64,000 bases of DNA, from assembly GCA_022792175.1 (NCBI GenBank), contig JAAWAN010000029.1, positions 1-64,000 on the forward strand. Reading direction: 5' to 3'. The notes beneath the pieces were generated by a model that worked only from the letters and a program-made list of their open reading frames with translations, ran no database searches and had not been told where the DNA came from. The stretch's first letter is position 1. Each line of letters begins with the position of its first letter. This DNA is from Provencibacterium sp. (lineage in GTDB: Bacteria > Bacillota > Clostridia > Oscillospirales > Ruminococcaceae). Position numbers and translations under genes: made by a program. Positions 32,808 to 42,248 of the stretch are shown piece by piece.

Positions 32808-34988
32808 TTACTGCACCGCCCGCTGCACCGAGAGAACACCCGCAATCTGCCGCAGGCCGGAGAGCACCAGATTCAGCTGCTCAAGATCGGCCGTTTCAAA
32901 GGTAATCTGAATGCCGGTATGGTGGTCTTTGAGCTCCTTGGCATTGAGCGCATGAATCTGAATGTGCATGTTCGCCAGCGCAATGCTGATATCTGCCAGC
33001 AGGCTCTCCCGGTCATCGGCATAGATATCGATCGTGGTTTTAAACCGCTCCTTGACGACCGAGGCCCAGCGCGCCTTTACCCAGCGCTCCGCCTGGTTGG
33101 GGTCGCTCATCGCATTGCGCACGTTCACACAGTCGGTCTTATGAATGGAAACGCCATAGCCCCGGGTGATGAAGCCGATAATCTCATCCCCCGGCAGGGG
33201 ATTGCAGCAGCGGGCATACTTCACCAGACAGCCGTCAAGCTCCTCGACGATGACGCCGCTTGTGACCTTGCGCTCCTTTTTGGGCTTGAGGCTCATGAGC
33301 GCCTCCAGGCGCTGCTCCTCCCCGGCGCGGTAGGTCCTGTTATATTCCTCTTTGATTCGCGGCATAATCCGGGAGATGGAAATACCGCCATAACCGATAG
33401 CCGCATAAAGCTCCTCCACCGACCGGCAGCGCTGCCGCTGAGCAATGTGCGCAAGAAACTCCTGCATCTGCTCCTCGGGGAGGGTGATATAGTTTCGGCG
33501 AAACTCCTTTTCAATCTCCGCCTTGCCCTGGGCGGTGTTCTCCTCCTTGCGCTCCTTTTTAAACCACTGGCGGATTTTGTTGCGCGCCTGGGTGGTGCGC
33601 ACAATCGACAGCCAGTCGCGGGAGGGGCCGTGCCCCGGCGCATTGGTGGTGAGAATCTCCACAATATTGCCCGTCTGCACCGGGGTATCCAGCGAAACGA
33701 TGCGTCCGTCCACCTTGGCGCCGGTCATCCGATTGCCGACGGCGCTGTGAATCGCATAGGCAAAATCAATCACCGTAGACCCGGAGGGGAGGGAGATGAC
33801 ATCCCCCTTCGGGGTGAAGACGAAGACCTCCTCCGGCGCAAGGTCGGTCTTAATAGAGGAGACAATCTCCCTGGCCTCCTCCGAATCCTTCTGGTTTTCG
33901 AGCAGCTGCCGTATCCAGGAGAGGCGCTCCTCCAGCTTATCGTGTCCCTGAATGCCCTCTTTATATTTCCAGTGCGCCGCAATGCCATATTCGGCGGTAT
34001 AGTGCATATCCCAGGTGCGTATCTGCACCTCGAAGGGGATGCCCTCCTTATCAATCACCGTTGTATGCAGCGACTGGTAGAGGTTCTGCTTCGGGGTGGA
34101 GATATAATCCTTGAAGCGCCCGGGGAGGGGGGTAAAGATATCATGAATAATCCCCAAAATGTTGTAGCATTCCTCCACCGTATCCACCACGGTGCGCACC
34201 GCATAGATATCATAAATCTCCTCAAAACTTCGGCCCTGCATATAAACCTTGCGGTAGATGCCGTAAAGGCTTTTAACCCTTCCATAAATCTGAATATGTG
34301 GGTGCCCGGCCGCCAGCCGGGCCTGCAGCTTCTCCACCACCTTCTGCAGAAAGGCCTCGCGCGCCTCGCGGTTGAAGTCCAGCATCCGCTCAATTTCGGC
34401 ATAGCCGACCGGGTCCAGAAACTTGAGGGCAAGGTCCTCGAGCTCCTCCTTAATCTGAGTGATGCCCAGGCGGTTGGCAATCGGGGCATAGACCTCCATC
34501 GTCTCAAGCGCCTTGTCCCGCCGGCTCTGCTCCTTTTTATAGTCCAGGGTGCGCAGGTTATGCAGCCGGTCGGCGAGCTTGATGATGATTACCCGCACAT
34601 CCTTGGCCATGGCCAGCAGCATTTTGCGCACATTCTCCGCCTGCTGCTCCTCCCGGGAGGAGAAGGGGATTTTGCGCAGCTTGGTGACCCCATCCACCAT
34701 CACAGACACCGGCCTGCCGAACCGGCGGCGGATATCCTCGAGCGAAAGCTCGGTATCCTCCACCACATCGTGCAGCAGCGCCGCCTCTACGCTCTCCGAA
34801 TCCATACCGAGCGAGACGACAATCTGCGCAACATTCAGCGGATGCACGATATAGGGCTCCCCGGAGGCGCGCTTCTGCTCGCCATGGGCCTGCTCAGCCA
34901 CCCGGTAGGCCTCGGTAATCATCTTTAAATCATAGCCGCGTCCCTGCTGCTCTATATAGCTTTTCAGCTCCTCAAACGTGTTGGTCAT
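32808..34988 (-). CDS. relA: RelA/SpoT bifunctional (p)ppGpp synthetase/hydrolase
   Basis: 726 aa, typical Firmicute Rel. The HD hydrolase domain (about 45-155; LLHDVVEDTELSLEDI) contains the HD and ED motifs. The synthetase domain (about 190-345) carries YDIYAVRTVVDTVEECY and KDYISTPKQNLYQSLHTTV. A TGS domain follows (about 390-450, VFTPKGDVISLPSGSTVI), then a zinc-finger/ACT C-terminus (CNPLPGDEIIGFITRGYGVSIH). It controls the stringent response and sits 10 bp downstream of recJ. The start is ATG 34988. apt, which often lies between recJ and relA, is missing. Confidence 0.97.
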   Translation of the reverse strand: MTNTFEELKSYIEQQGRGYDLKMITEAYRVAEQAHGEQKRASGEPYIVHPLNVAQIVVSLGMDSESVEAALLHDVVEDTELSLEDIRRRFGRPVSVMVDGVTKLRKIPFSSREEQQAENVRKMLLAMAKDVRVIIIKLADRLHNLRTLDYKKEQSRRDKALETMEVYAPIANRLGITQIKEELEDLALKFLDPVGYAEIERMLDFNREAREAFLQKVVEKLQARLAAGHPHIQIYGRVKSLYGIYRKVYMQGRSFEEIYDIYAVRTVVDTVEECYNILGIIHDIFTPLPGRFKDYISTPKQNLYQSLHTTVIDKEGIPFEVQIRTWDMHYTAEYGIAAHWKYKEGIQGHDKLEERLSWIRQLLENQKDSEEAREIVSSIKTDLAPEEVFVFTPKGDVISLPSGSTVIDFAYAIHSAVGNRMTGAKVDGRIVSLDTPVQTGNIVEILTTNAPGHGPSRDWLSIVRTTQARNKIRQWFKKERKEENTAQGKAEIEKEFRRNYITLPEEQMQEFLAHIAQRQRCRSVEELYAAIGYGGISISRIMPRIKEEYNRTYRAGEEQRLEALMSLKPKKERKVTSGVIVEELDGCLVKYARCCNPLPGDEIIGFITRGYGVSIHKTDCVNVRNAMSDPNQAERWVKARWASVVKERFKTTIDIYADDRESLLADISIALANMHIQIHALNAKELKDHHTGIQITFETADLEQLNLVLSGLRQIAGVLSVQRAVQ

Positions 34989-34998
34989 AAACCGATTT

Positions 34999-37074
34999 TC
35001 ATTCCTTTCCGGATGGCTGTGCCAAACACCGCTCCTCTTTCGCCAGCCTGCGCAGGATCCCTATCGCCCTTGTCTTCTCCAAATCTGCCTTGCCCTGTGC
35101 GGGGAGCACCTGCAGCAGCCCCTCCCGGCTGCCGACAAGCCCTGCCTCGCTCAGCGCCGAAAGGGCCGCCTGCGTCTGCGCAAAGCCAAAGCCGCTGCCA
35201 TAAAAATGAAGAAAAACCTCTTCCGCCTCATCGGGCAGCGGTCCGCCTGAGCGAATAGCCCGGTAAAGCTGCGCCAGCTGTTCGCGCTGCGGAATCATCC
35301 GCCACGCCTCTCCGGGGCTGAGTTTTTCCCCCCGCTGCAGGCGCAGGCAGCAGGAAAGATCGGAAAAATATGCCTCCTGCTCAAAGGCATGCGGGCGCGC
35401 ATCTCGCACTTTAATCGAAAGGCGCTGCTGCCCTGCATATTCCTCGAGCGCGATATTGGCCGCCAGGTCCAGCAGCTCCCCGGCCGCATAGGGGAAGTGA
35501 ACCGGCGTGCGGTTAAACCAGACCGCCGCATAGCTTCTCCCGCCAAACAGAAAGCGGATGCGCAGATGCTTCCCGCCGCCGATGGCCTCTATGCCGGTGA
35601 GCCTGACGCTCGGCAGCAGCAAAATGGGAGGCTCGTTATCCGCGCCGAACGGCTCAAGCCGCTCCAGCTCCCCAATCTGCCGGATATCCAATTCCTGCGG
35701 GGAAAGCACCGCATCCAGCCGCAGGCAGGGCACCGGCATATCCGGATAGCGTTCCTGCGCAAACGCATTCAGCCGGCGGCGCAGCTCGGGAAGAAGCTCC
35801 TCCCGCAGGGTCATGCCGGCCGCCATCGGATGACCGCCCAGCTTTTCCATCAGCTCCCCCGCCGAGCGCAGCGCCTCGATGATGGAAAAGCCGGGTATGC
35901 TGCGCGCGCTCCCCTGCGCCTTTCCCCCTTCGGTCCCGAAGAGGAGAACGGGCTTACCATAGCGCTCCACCAGCCGGGCCGCCGCAATGCCGATGACCCC
36001 GCGGTGCCATCCCTCGCCCCAGAGGAGCAGCACCCGGTCCTGCAGCAGCGCCGGGTTTTCCGCCAGCTGCATCCGGATAGCGGCGAGTATCTCGTTTTCC
36101 AACGCCTTGCGCCGGGTATTCGCCCCGTCAATCTCGGCGGCAAGCCGGGCCGCTTCCGCCGGATCGTCGCACAGCATCAGATTGACCGACTTTTCGCAGC
36201 AGCCCATGCGCGAGGCGGCGTTTAGGCGGGGGGCCAGCCCGAAGGAGACGCTCTGCGCCTGCAGCGGCTTTCCCGAAAGCCCCGCCGCAGCCAGCAGCGC
36301 CAGAATACCCGGATTTTCGCTCTCGGAAAGCATTCTCAGCCCCGCCGCCGCAATCGCCCGGTTTTCCCCCGTCAGGCTCACCACATCCGCAATTGTGCCA
36401 ATGCAGACAAGATCCGCCCACCGGGCCAGGGTGTCTCCCCCTTCGCTGTCCCCCTCCAGCGCGCAGACCAGCTTGAAGGTGACCCCTACCCCCGACAGCT
36501 CCTTGAAGGGATAGGGGCATCCCTCCCTGTGCGGATTGATGACGGCCAGCGCATCCGGCAACATTTCCTGCGGCTGGTGGTGGTCGGTCACCACCGCCGG
36601 AATGCCCAGCTGCTTTAAATAGGCGATTTCCTCAAAGGCGGTCACCCCGTTATCCACCGTTATGACCAGTCCGGCCCCGTTTTCATAGAGCGTATGGCAG
36701 GCCTCCCGGTTAAGGCCATACCCCTCCTCCTCGCGGTCGGGGATATAGTAGGCGACCTGCGCCCCCCGCTCCTCCAGATACCGGTAGAGAAGAACGGTCG
36801 AAGTGATGCCGTCGCAGTCATAATCGCCATAAATCACAATCAGCCGGCCGGCATCCATCGCCTGTTCAATGGCAAAAACGGCTTTATCCATATCCGCCAT
36901 CATGAACGGATCGTGCAGCTCTTCCCCGGGCTGCAGAAAGCTTTTCGCCTTCTCAGCAGCCGTTATGCCGCGCGCGCAGAGAATCCGCGCCGTCAGCTCC
37001 CCGCAGCCGCAGGCGGCTGCCAGGGCTGCAGCATCCCCCGCTATCTGGGGCCCGACCCAACGCTTGAGCGGCAT
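34999..37074 (-). CDS. recJ: Single-strand DNA exonuclease RecJ
   Basis: 691 aa. DHH-family 5'-3' exonuclease: the VIYGDYDCDGITSTVLLYRYL motif (manganese-binding, near residue 70-85), ITVDNGV, VTDHHQPQ and DHHA1-domain elements (GWHRGVIGIAAARL, GHPMAAGMTL) are in order, with an OB-fold C-terminal part. The start is ATG 37074, preceded by GGAGGAG; the frame is open further upstream but only through the 90-bp repeats, so that extension is not part of RecJ. It acts in recombination, mismatch and base-excision repair. It is cotranscribed with relA (10-bp gap). Confidence 0.95.
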   Translation of the reverse strand: MPLKRWVGPQIAGDAAALAAACGCGELTARILCARGITAAEKAKSFLQPGEELHDPFMMADMDKAVFAIEQAMDAGRLIVIYGDYDCDGITSTVLLYRYLEERGAQVAYYIPDREEEGYGLNREACHTLYENGAGLVITVDNGVTAFEEIAYLKQLGIPAVVTDHHQPQEMLPDALAVINPHREGCPYPFKELSGVGVTFKLVCALEGDSEGGDTLARWADLVCIGTIADVVSLTGENRAIAAAGLRMLSESENPGILALLAAAGLSGKPLQAQSVSFGLAPRLNAASRMGCCEKSVNLMLCDDPAEAARLAAEIDGANTRRKALENEILAAIRMQLAENPALLQDRVLLLWGEGWHRGVIGIAAARLVERYGKPVLLFGTEGGKAQGSARSIPGFSIIEALRSAGELMEKLGGHPMAAGMTLREELLPELRRRLNAFAQERYPDMPVPCLRLDAVLSPQELDIRQIGELERLEPFGADNEPPILLLPSVRLTGIEAIGGGKHLRIRFLFGGRSYAAVWFNRTPVHFPYAAGELLDLAANIALEEYAGQQRLSIKVRDARPHAFEQEAYFSDLSCCLRLQRGEKLSPGEAWRMIPQREQLAQLYRAIRSGGPLPDEAEEVFLHFYGSGFGFAQTQAALSALSEAGLVGSREGLLQVLPAQGKADLEKTRAIGILRRLAKEERCLAQPSGKE

Positions 37075-37140
37075 TTTCTCTCCTCCATTTCCGGCCGGAA
37101 GCCTTCCTTCGTTCCGTACCGCATTTTCAGCTTCTATATC

Positions 37141-37320
37141 CTGCCAGAACCGCGAAGCGGTGATGGCAGAATTGGCCATGCCCACAGGGCGGCCAGATAA
37201 ATCTGTGTAGAATAGCTGCTTGCAGCTGTTCTGCCAGAACCGCGAAGCGGTGATGGCAGAATTGGCCATGCCCGTAGGGCGGCCAGATAAATCTGTGTAG
37301 AATAGCTGCTTGCAGCTATT
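37141..37320. repeat. Tandem 90-bp intergenic palindromic repeat, two copies
   Basis: Units 37141-37230 and 37231-37320 differ at 3 of 90 positions. Each unit contains CTGCCA...TGGCAG with an inner CCGC/GCGG, a GGCC-TGCCC-GGGC-GGCC hairpin and an AGCTGC/GCAGCT hairpin. The same core occurs once at 14018-14107. It lies between recJ and the FAD oxidoreductase gene, so it is non-coding. An open frame crosses it but has no ribosome-binding site. Confidence 0.75.
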
Positions 37321-37369
37321 CTACCATGCCTGCAGGCCGGTTGCAAGCCCGGCCGCCTCAAGGCGCGGC

Positions 37370-38947
37370 TCAGCCGGGCGGCGAAAAGCGCGCCATCACC
37401 GCTTCGGCAACCCGTATCCCGTCCACTGCCGCCGAGAGAATGCCGCCCGCATAGCCCGCGCCCTCCCCGCAGGGATAGACGCCGCGCAGGTTCGACTGAA
37501 AGTCCTCTCCCCGCCGCAGGCGCACCGGAGAGGAGGTACGGCTCTCCACCGCCGTGAGCACCGCATCCGAAGAGTCAAAGCCCGGCTGCCGCTGTCCGAA
37601 GGCGCGCAGCCCGTCGCGCAGCATCTGCTGCACAAAGGGCGGATAGAGAGTCGAAAGGTCCGCCTCCCGCACACCGATGGAATAGCTCGGCTGCACCCGC
37701 CCCAGCTGCGCGCCCGGCTTTCCCTGCAGAAAGCGCCCCACCGTTTGAATGGGCGCATAAAACCCGCCGCCGCCGAGCGAAAAGGCGGCACGCTCCAAAG
37801 CCTGCTGAAAGCGAACCCCGTCCAGCGGATCCTGTCCGAAGTCCTCAGGTGTCACCGAGCAGCAGAGAGCGCTGTTTGAGTTGATGCCGTTTCGCGCATA
37901 TTCGCTCATTCCGTTGACCACCAGTCCTTCCTGCTCCGAGGCGGCGGGGACCACCACCCCGCCCGGACACATGCAGAAGGTGTAGACCCCGCGATCCCCC
38001 CGCCGTAGCGAAAGCTGATATTCTCCCGGCGGAAGCTTCGGGTGCCCGGCATAGGCACCATAGAGCGCCTCCTCCACCCTTTCGCGCAGGTGCTCGATGC
38101 GCAGGCCGACCGAAAAGGGCTTCGGCTCCATCTGCGCCCCGCTTTCCTGCAGCATCAGAAAACTGTCGCGCGCGCTGTGGCCGAGGGCGAGCACCAGCGC
38201 CTGCGCGGGCAGCTCCCCCTGCCCGGTTAAAATGCCGTGCAGCTCCCCCTGCCGAAGGCGCAGGCCGGTAAGCTGCGTATAAAAGCGCACCTCGCCTCCG
38301 CAGCGCACAATCTCCTCCCGGATGTTTTTCACCACCGCACGCAGCCGGTCGGTGCCGATGTGCGGCTTCGCGCGCTGCAGGATTTCCGGCGGCGCGCCAA
38401 AACCGGCCAGGGCGCGCAGCACCCACATGCAGCGCGGGTCACCGATGCGGGTGGTCAGCTTTCCATCGGAAAAGGTGCCGGCGCCGCCCTCGCCGAACTG
38501 AACGTTACTGCGCATATCCAGCCTGCCTGTCGCAAAAAAACGGTTTACTGCGGCCACCCGCTCCTCTACCGGCCCGCCCCGCTCGAGAACAATCGGCCTG
38601 TAGCCGCCGCGCGCGAGCAGCAGCGCGCAGAAGATGCCCGCCGGGCCAAAGCCGGCCACCACCGGCCGGCTTTCGAGCGGCGCTTCCCCCTGCGGCAGCG
38701 TGAGCTTCGGCTCCTCATACAGCCGGATGCGGCTGTCTCTCTTTTTGGCGGCCGCCCTCTCGGCTTTTTCGCCGGCAGGAAAGCCTACTGTATACTGATA
38801 GCGGATATCCTGCCTTTTGCGCGCATCGAGTGAACGCCGATAGATAAACGCCTCCCCATCCCGCAGGCCGAGAAGGGCGCGCGCCTTTTTAATTGCCTCC
38901 TCTTCCGGCTGCTCAAAGGGCAGGCTGATTCCGGAAACAAGCACCAT
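37370..38947 (-). CDS. FAD-dependent dehydrogenase, COG2509 family
   Basis: 525 aa. The FAD-binding Rossmann motif VAGFGPAGIFCALLLARGGY (near residue 100) and the C-terminal GEGAGYAGGILSAAVDGIRVAEA (FAD contact) are clear. Other conserved stretches are RSNVQFGEGGAGTFSDGKLTTR and CMCPGGVVVPAASE. The N-terminal 90 residues form a small domain typical of this uncharacterised dehydrogenase group, common in Clostridia. The substrate is unknown. It has its own start at ATG 38947; the cdaR terminator lies upstream. Confidence 0.9.
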   Translation of the reverse strand: MVLVSGISLPFEQPEEEAIKKARALLGLRDGEAFIYRRSLDARKRQDIRYQYTVGFPAGEKAERAAAKKRDSRIRLYEEPKLTLPQGEAPLESRPVVAGFGPAGIFCALLLARGGYRPIVLERGGPVEERVAAVNRFFATGRLDMRSNVQFGEGGAGTFSDGKLTTRIGDPRCMWVLRALAGFGAPPEILQRAKPHIGTDRLRAVVKNIREEIVRCGGEVRFYTQLTGLRLRQGELHGILTGQGELPAQALVLALGHSARDSFLMLQESGAQMEPKPFSVGLRIEHLRERVEEALYGAYAGHPKLPPGEYQLSLRRGDRGVYTFCMCPGGVVVPAASEQEGLVVNGMSEYARNGINSNSALCCSVTPEDFGQDPLDGVRFQQALERAAFSLGGGGFYAPIQTVGRFLQGKPGAQLGRVQPSYSIGVREADLSTLYPPFVQQMLRDGLRAFGQRQPGFDSSDAVLTAVESRTSSPVRLRRGEDFQSNLRGVYPCGEGAGYAGGILSAAVDGIRVAEAVMARFSPPG

Positions 38948-38969
38948 CTCTTATCGCTGCTCCCTTCCT

Positions 38970-39018
38970 TTTAAAATCAGAAAATCGTATGAGCGGCCCT
39001 GCCTCCCATACGATTTTC
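38970..39018 (-). terminator. cdaR terminator
   Basis: GAAAATCGTATG and CATACGATTTTC (39018-39007 with 38991-38980) form a stem on the minus strand, followed by TGATTTTAAAAG. Confidence 0.8.
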
Positions 39019-39034
39019 CGGATAACCGCTGCGC

Positions 39035-40303
39035 TCAGCTTTCCGCCGTTTTCTCTGCAATGCTTACCGTTGTCACATAGTCGCCCACCGCCCAAACGGC
39101 GCCCTTGCCCGGCGCATAAATAGTGACCGGCCACTTGAGCTGCCCGGTGACCACCTCGCGCTCCGAAAGGTCCACCTCGGCAATAATGTCCTCCGGCGTC
39201 ATCGATTCGAGCGTCTCCGCGGGTCCTACCATCCGCACCCGCATCTGCTGGCTGCCGGGGATGGTTACCTCATAGTTGGCGGGAGGGTTCAGAATGCGTA
39301 TCCTGTCGAGATTAAACTCCTGCGAAACGTAGCCCTCCATATCAAACGAGACAGAGACCGACTGAATGTTGTCGATATTATCAAACCCACTCGGCAGCTG
39401 CACATCGAAAATCCTTCTGGCGGAAAGGTCAAGCTGTTTAAAATCGATATAGCCGAGCAGCACCTCATCGTAGCTGTCCACCAGCGTCTGCGGGCCGGCA
39501 ATATTAATTTTAGAGCGGTCAAGCGTGTAGCGCAGCTGGTCAAGCGGGAAGCCATAGGGCCGGTTGATGAAATCAATCACCAGCGGCACCTCCTTGACCT
39601 TGAGCACCGAAACGGTGACCTCGGCGGTATCATAGTCCTTGTGGATATGGCTGCTCTCCACCAGGTTGCCGTTTGCATCCATCAGAACAATCTCACCGGT
39701 GACCGATTCGGTTGCGGTCATCGATTTGTTCATATCAATATTGACCATCGCGCGCTGCACCTTATTGAGATCGCCAATAGGGCCGGTGAGGGTCACCCGC
39801 TCGGGAGTAATAATCTCGTCCTCCTTGATATACCCCTCCGGCAGGCTGACGCCGGTGACGCTGGCGGTAATGTCAACGCTTTTCTGATCCATCCGGTCGA
39901 TGCGCACCGATGCGCTCGACGGGGTTATCTGCTCAACCGTGTATTCCCCGCCGCTCTCATCCACCCAGCGCAGCGGCAGCGTCTGCGTGCCCGTCGTATT
40001 AACTGCGGAAAGGTCCGGCTCTATGCGGATATTTCCCGACTCAAGCGCGCCTACCACATAGCGCGTTCCGTTAATGCGCACGCGCACCGTTTCCGGCTCC
40101 AGGCTGATAATACTCATTCCCAGCCGGGAAAGGGTGTTCGACTGCAGATTGATGTCTATCGGCACCTCAGCAATCTCCCTCCGGAAGCTGGTATCAACGG
40201 CCGTCGCCACCACCACCCAGATAAAAAAGGCAACCACCAGCGAAATCAGCTTGAGAAAAAGGTTATAGTGCAGCAGGCGCTGAAAAAATTTTTTAGGTTT
40301 CAT
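39035..40303 (-). CDS. cdaR: CdaR, YbbR-domain regulator of diadenylate cyclase
   Basis: 422 aa. One transmembrane anchor (about 12-32, FLKLISLVVAFFIWVVVATAV) and an extracytoplasmic region built of four YbbR-like beta repeats (about 40-410). In Firmicutes CdaR binds and modulates the CdaA cyclase, linking c-di-AMP to cell-envelope state. It lies 78 bp downstream of cdaA. In Bacillus the next gene is glmM; here it is replaced by the FAD dehydrogenase after a terminator. AGGAGC precedes the ATG. Confidence 0.95.
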   Translation of the reverse strand: MKPKKFFQRLLHYNLFLKLISLVVAFFIWVVVATAVDTSFRREIAEVPIDINLQSNTLSRLGMSIISLEPETVRVRINGTRYVVGALESGNIRIEPDLSAVNTTGTQTLPLRWVDESGGEYTVEQITPSSASVRIDRMDQKSVDITASVTGVSLPEGYIKEDEIITPERVTLTGPIGDLNKVQRAMVNIDMNKSMTATESVTGEIVLMDANGNLVESSHIHKDYDTAEVTVSVLKVKEVPLVIDFINRPYGFPLDQLRYTLDRSKINIAGPQTLVDSYDEVLLGYIDFKQLDLSARRIFDVQLPSGFDNIDNIQSVSVSFDMEGYVSQEFNLDRIRILNPPANYEVTIPGSQQMRVRMVGPAETLESMTPEDIIAEVDLSEREVVTGQLKWPVTIYAPGKGAVWAVGDYVTTVSIAEKTAES

Positions 40304-40381
40304 AAGCGCTCCTTTCCGGGAACCGTGCCCTCCCGCTGCGGGAAGGGCGGCAGCAAACAGTCAATCAGGCGTTTAACCGGC

Positions 40382-41257
40382 TCAGCTTTTGGCCTTTTTC
40401 AGCTTCAGGCGGCGTTCCTTCCCGCGCGGGGCCTCCTCCGGAAGCAGCTCGGCGCGCAGGTAGTCGCCGAGCGTCTGCGGGGTATAGTCGCGGGTGAGCA
40501 CGCCGTTTCGCGCTATCGAAATGGTACCCGTCTCCTCCGAAATGACCACCACAATCGCATCCGAATTTTCGCTCATCCCCAAAGAGGCGCGGTGGCGCGT
40601 TCCCAGCTCCTTGGAGAGCTCGTTGTTTTCGGTCAGCGGCAGAAAGCAGCCCGCCGCGTGCAGCCGCGCATCCCGGATGATCATCGCCCCGTCGTGCAGC
40701 GGGGCATTGGGGAAGAAGATGTTGCCGATAAGCTCGGCGACCGGCTTGCAGTCAATGAGCGTGCCGGTCTTGATAATCTCTCCGAGGCGCGTCTGCATCT
40801 CAAAGACCATCAGCGCGCCGGTCTTGTGGCGGGAGAGCGATTCGCTTGCCTCACATACCTCGTCAATCATGCTGCGCACCGCCTCCAGCTGCTCCTCGTT
40901 CTGCATTCCCGAAAAGAGTCCGGAGGGCAGGCGGGTGCGTCCCATCCGCTCAAGCGCGCGCCGCAGTTCCGGCTGGAAAACGACGATCAGCGCCGTGGCG
41001 CTCACCGTCAGTATCGTCTTCATGAAAAAGCCCATGACCTTAAACTGCAGCATATCGGTAATCAGGTAGACGAACAGCAGCAGCAGAATACCCTTGACCA
41101 GCTGGCTGGCCCGGGTATCGCGCACCAGCTTGATGACATAATAAAACACCACGGCAACCATCAGAATATCAATCCCATCACCGGGAGAGATGGTTTTAAT
41201 GGTTGTCCATATATTGCTGAGAGAATCCTGCAGCGTGATATTAGCCTCGCTGAGCAT
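40382..41257 (-). CDS. cdaA: Diadenylate cyclase CdaA
   Basis: 291 aa. Three N-terminal transmembrane helices (about 30-105) and a cytosolic DAC domain with DGAMIIRD (the DGA catalytic motif, near residue 192) and GTRHRASLG (the RHR motif near residue 223). It condenses two ATP to cyclic di-AMP, which controls potassium, osmolyte and wall homeostasis. It carries its own promoter at 41379-41351 and is followed by cdaR, the usual regulator. Confidence 0.97.
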   Translation of the reverse strand: MLSEANITLQDSLSNIWTTIKTISPGDGIDILMVAVVFYYVIKLVRDTRASQLVKGILLLLFVYLITDMLQFKVMGFFMKTILTVSATALIVVFQPELRRALERMGRTRLPSGLFSGMQNEEQLEAVRSMIDEVCEASESLSRHKTGALMVFEMQTRLGEIIKTGTLIDCKPVAELIGNIFFPNAPLHDGAMIIRDARLHAAGCFLPLTENNELSKELGTRHRASLGMSENSDAIVVVISEETGTISIARNGVLTRDYTPQTLGDYLRAELLPEEAPRGKERRLKLKKAKS

Positions 41258-41350
41258 AGATGACCTTCCTTTCTCGGTAAGCCGTCCGGTCTGCCCCTGT
41301 TTTCCCGGAGCCGCCAGACAGGCGCCCCGGAATATCCGGTCTATCCATTT

Positions 41351-41379
41351 ATTTTATCAGACTATCTGCTCCTTTGCAA
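41351..41379 (-). promoter_or_regulatory. cdaA promoter
   Basis: Minus-strand TTGCAA (41379-41374) and TAAAAT (41356-41351) with a 17-bp spacer, about 85 nt before the leader reaches the start codon. Confidence 0.65.
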
Positions 41380-41461
41380 CGCTTTTGCCGGCCGAAAGCC
41401 TTCTGCAAATTAAAAAATTTCACTGCCAGTGTAAGCCGGCAAAGATACCGCCGCTAAAAAT

Positions 41462-41986
41462 TTATGGTTCGAAATGCTCCAGAAGACGGCGGGAAAGCTC
41501 CATCAGCTCCCGCATCTCTCCCTTCTGCAAAATCACCTGCGCCTGCTGCCGGGCCATGGCGGCCTGCTCCTTACTGATTTCTCCCTGCTGCAGCGCACCG
41601 TCCAGCTCGTCCTCATCGAGCAGAAGGCTGCTTCCATCCGGAAGGAAGACCACATCCAGATACAGGTCGTCAAAGCAGGGGCGCCCATCCCCGGGAACGG
41701 TGTTTTGCCGCGTAATATCAAAATAAAACTGGATCACCTCCCGCCGCTCGTTATACATCACCGTGAGCGCCCAGTTTTTCCCGTCCGGCAGCTGTACCCA
41801 GAGATACCCGGCATCAGCCAGCGCCAGCTGATGCCCGAAAATGCTCTTCACAAACGGGCCTTTCACCTTGTCTCTCCAGATAGCGGCGGCATAGCCGCAA
41901 AAGGCCGCATTTTCCATGCGCATAATTTTCTCCCGCCGCTTCTCCACCCGCCTCCATCCCCGCATGTCCAGATACTTTCTTTTCAT
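41462..41986 (-). CDS. DUF402 family protein
   Basis: 174 aa. The core around WALTVMYNERREVIQFYFDI and FDDLYLDVVFLPDG, with LLDEDELDGAL following, is the DUF402 signature seen in nucleoside di/triphosphate phosphatases (Ntdp) and FAU-1-like RNA-binding proteins. ATG 41986 is preceded by GGGGGAAAGG. The substrate is not shown. It lies between the cdaA promoter region and the cysteine desulfurase terminator and appears to be monocistronic. Confidence 0.8.
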   Translation of the reverse strand: MKRKYLDMRGWRRVEKRREKIMRMENAAFCGYAAAIWRDKVKGPFVKSIFGHQLALADAGYLWVQLPDGKNWALTVMYNERREVIQFYFDITRQNTVPGDGRPCFDDLYLDVVFLPDGSSLLLDEDELDGALQQGEISKEQAAMARQQAQVILQKGEMRELMELSRRLLEHFEP

Positions 41987-42146
41987 GCCTTTCCCCCATC
42001 TTTTCATTTTTTCAGTATAGTCCTGCGGATACCGCCCGGCAAGCTGAATGCGTCTCCTGGGCATGGATTTTTGTTGCACAAAAGGGACAGGAAAAGGCCA
42101 CACTGAAAATATTTTCCGGTTTGTAGAAACGGGAAAAAGGGCGGTT

Positions 42147-42246
42147 TCGCCCGCGAACTGCGGGCGAAATTTGACTCCAGTGGAGTCAAAAGCCGTTTTT
42201 CAGAAGGGTCTGTTGCAAAATGCGGGCATTTTGCAACAGACCCTTT
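42147..42246 (-). terminator. Run of three hairpins downstream of the cysteine desulfurase gene
   Basis: In minus-strand order: a long stem (42246-42204; AAGGGTCTGTTGCAAAATG on one arm, perfect complement on the other, 3-4 nt loop), then TTTGACTCCA/TGGAGTCAAA (42189-42169), then TTTCGCCCGC/GCGGGCGAAA (42170-42147). No long T tract follows the first stem, so termination efficiency is uncertain. Confidence 0.6.
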
Positions 42247-42248
42247 GC

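Noticed and set aside
37075-37361. N-terminal extension of RecJ and an ORF through the tandem repeats
   Set aside because: The residues are encoded by the 90-bp repeats, and family alignment plus the GGAGGAG site place the RecJ start at 37074.
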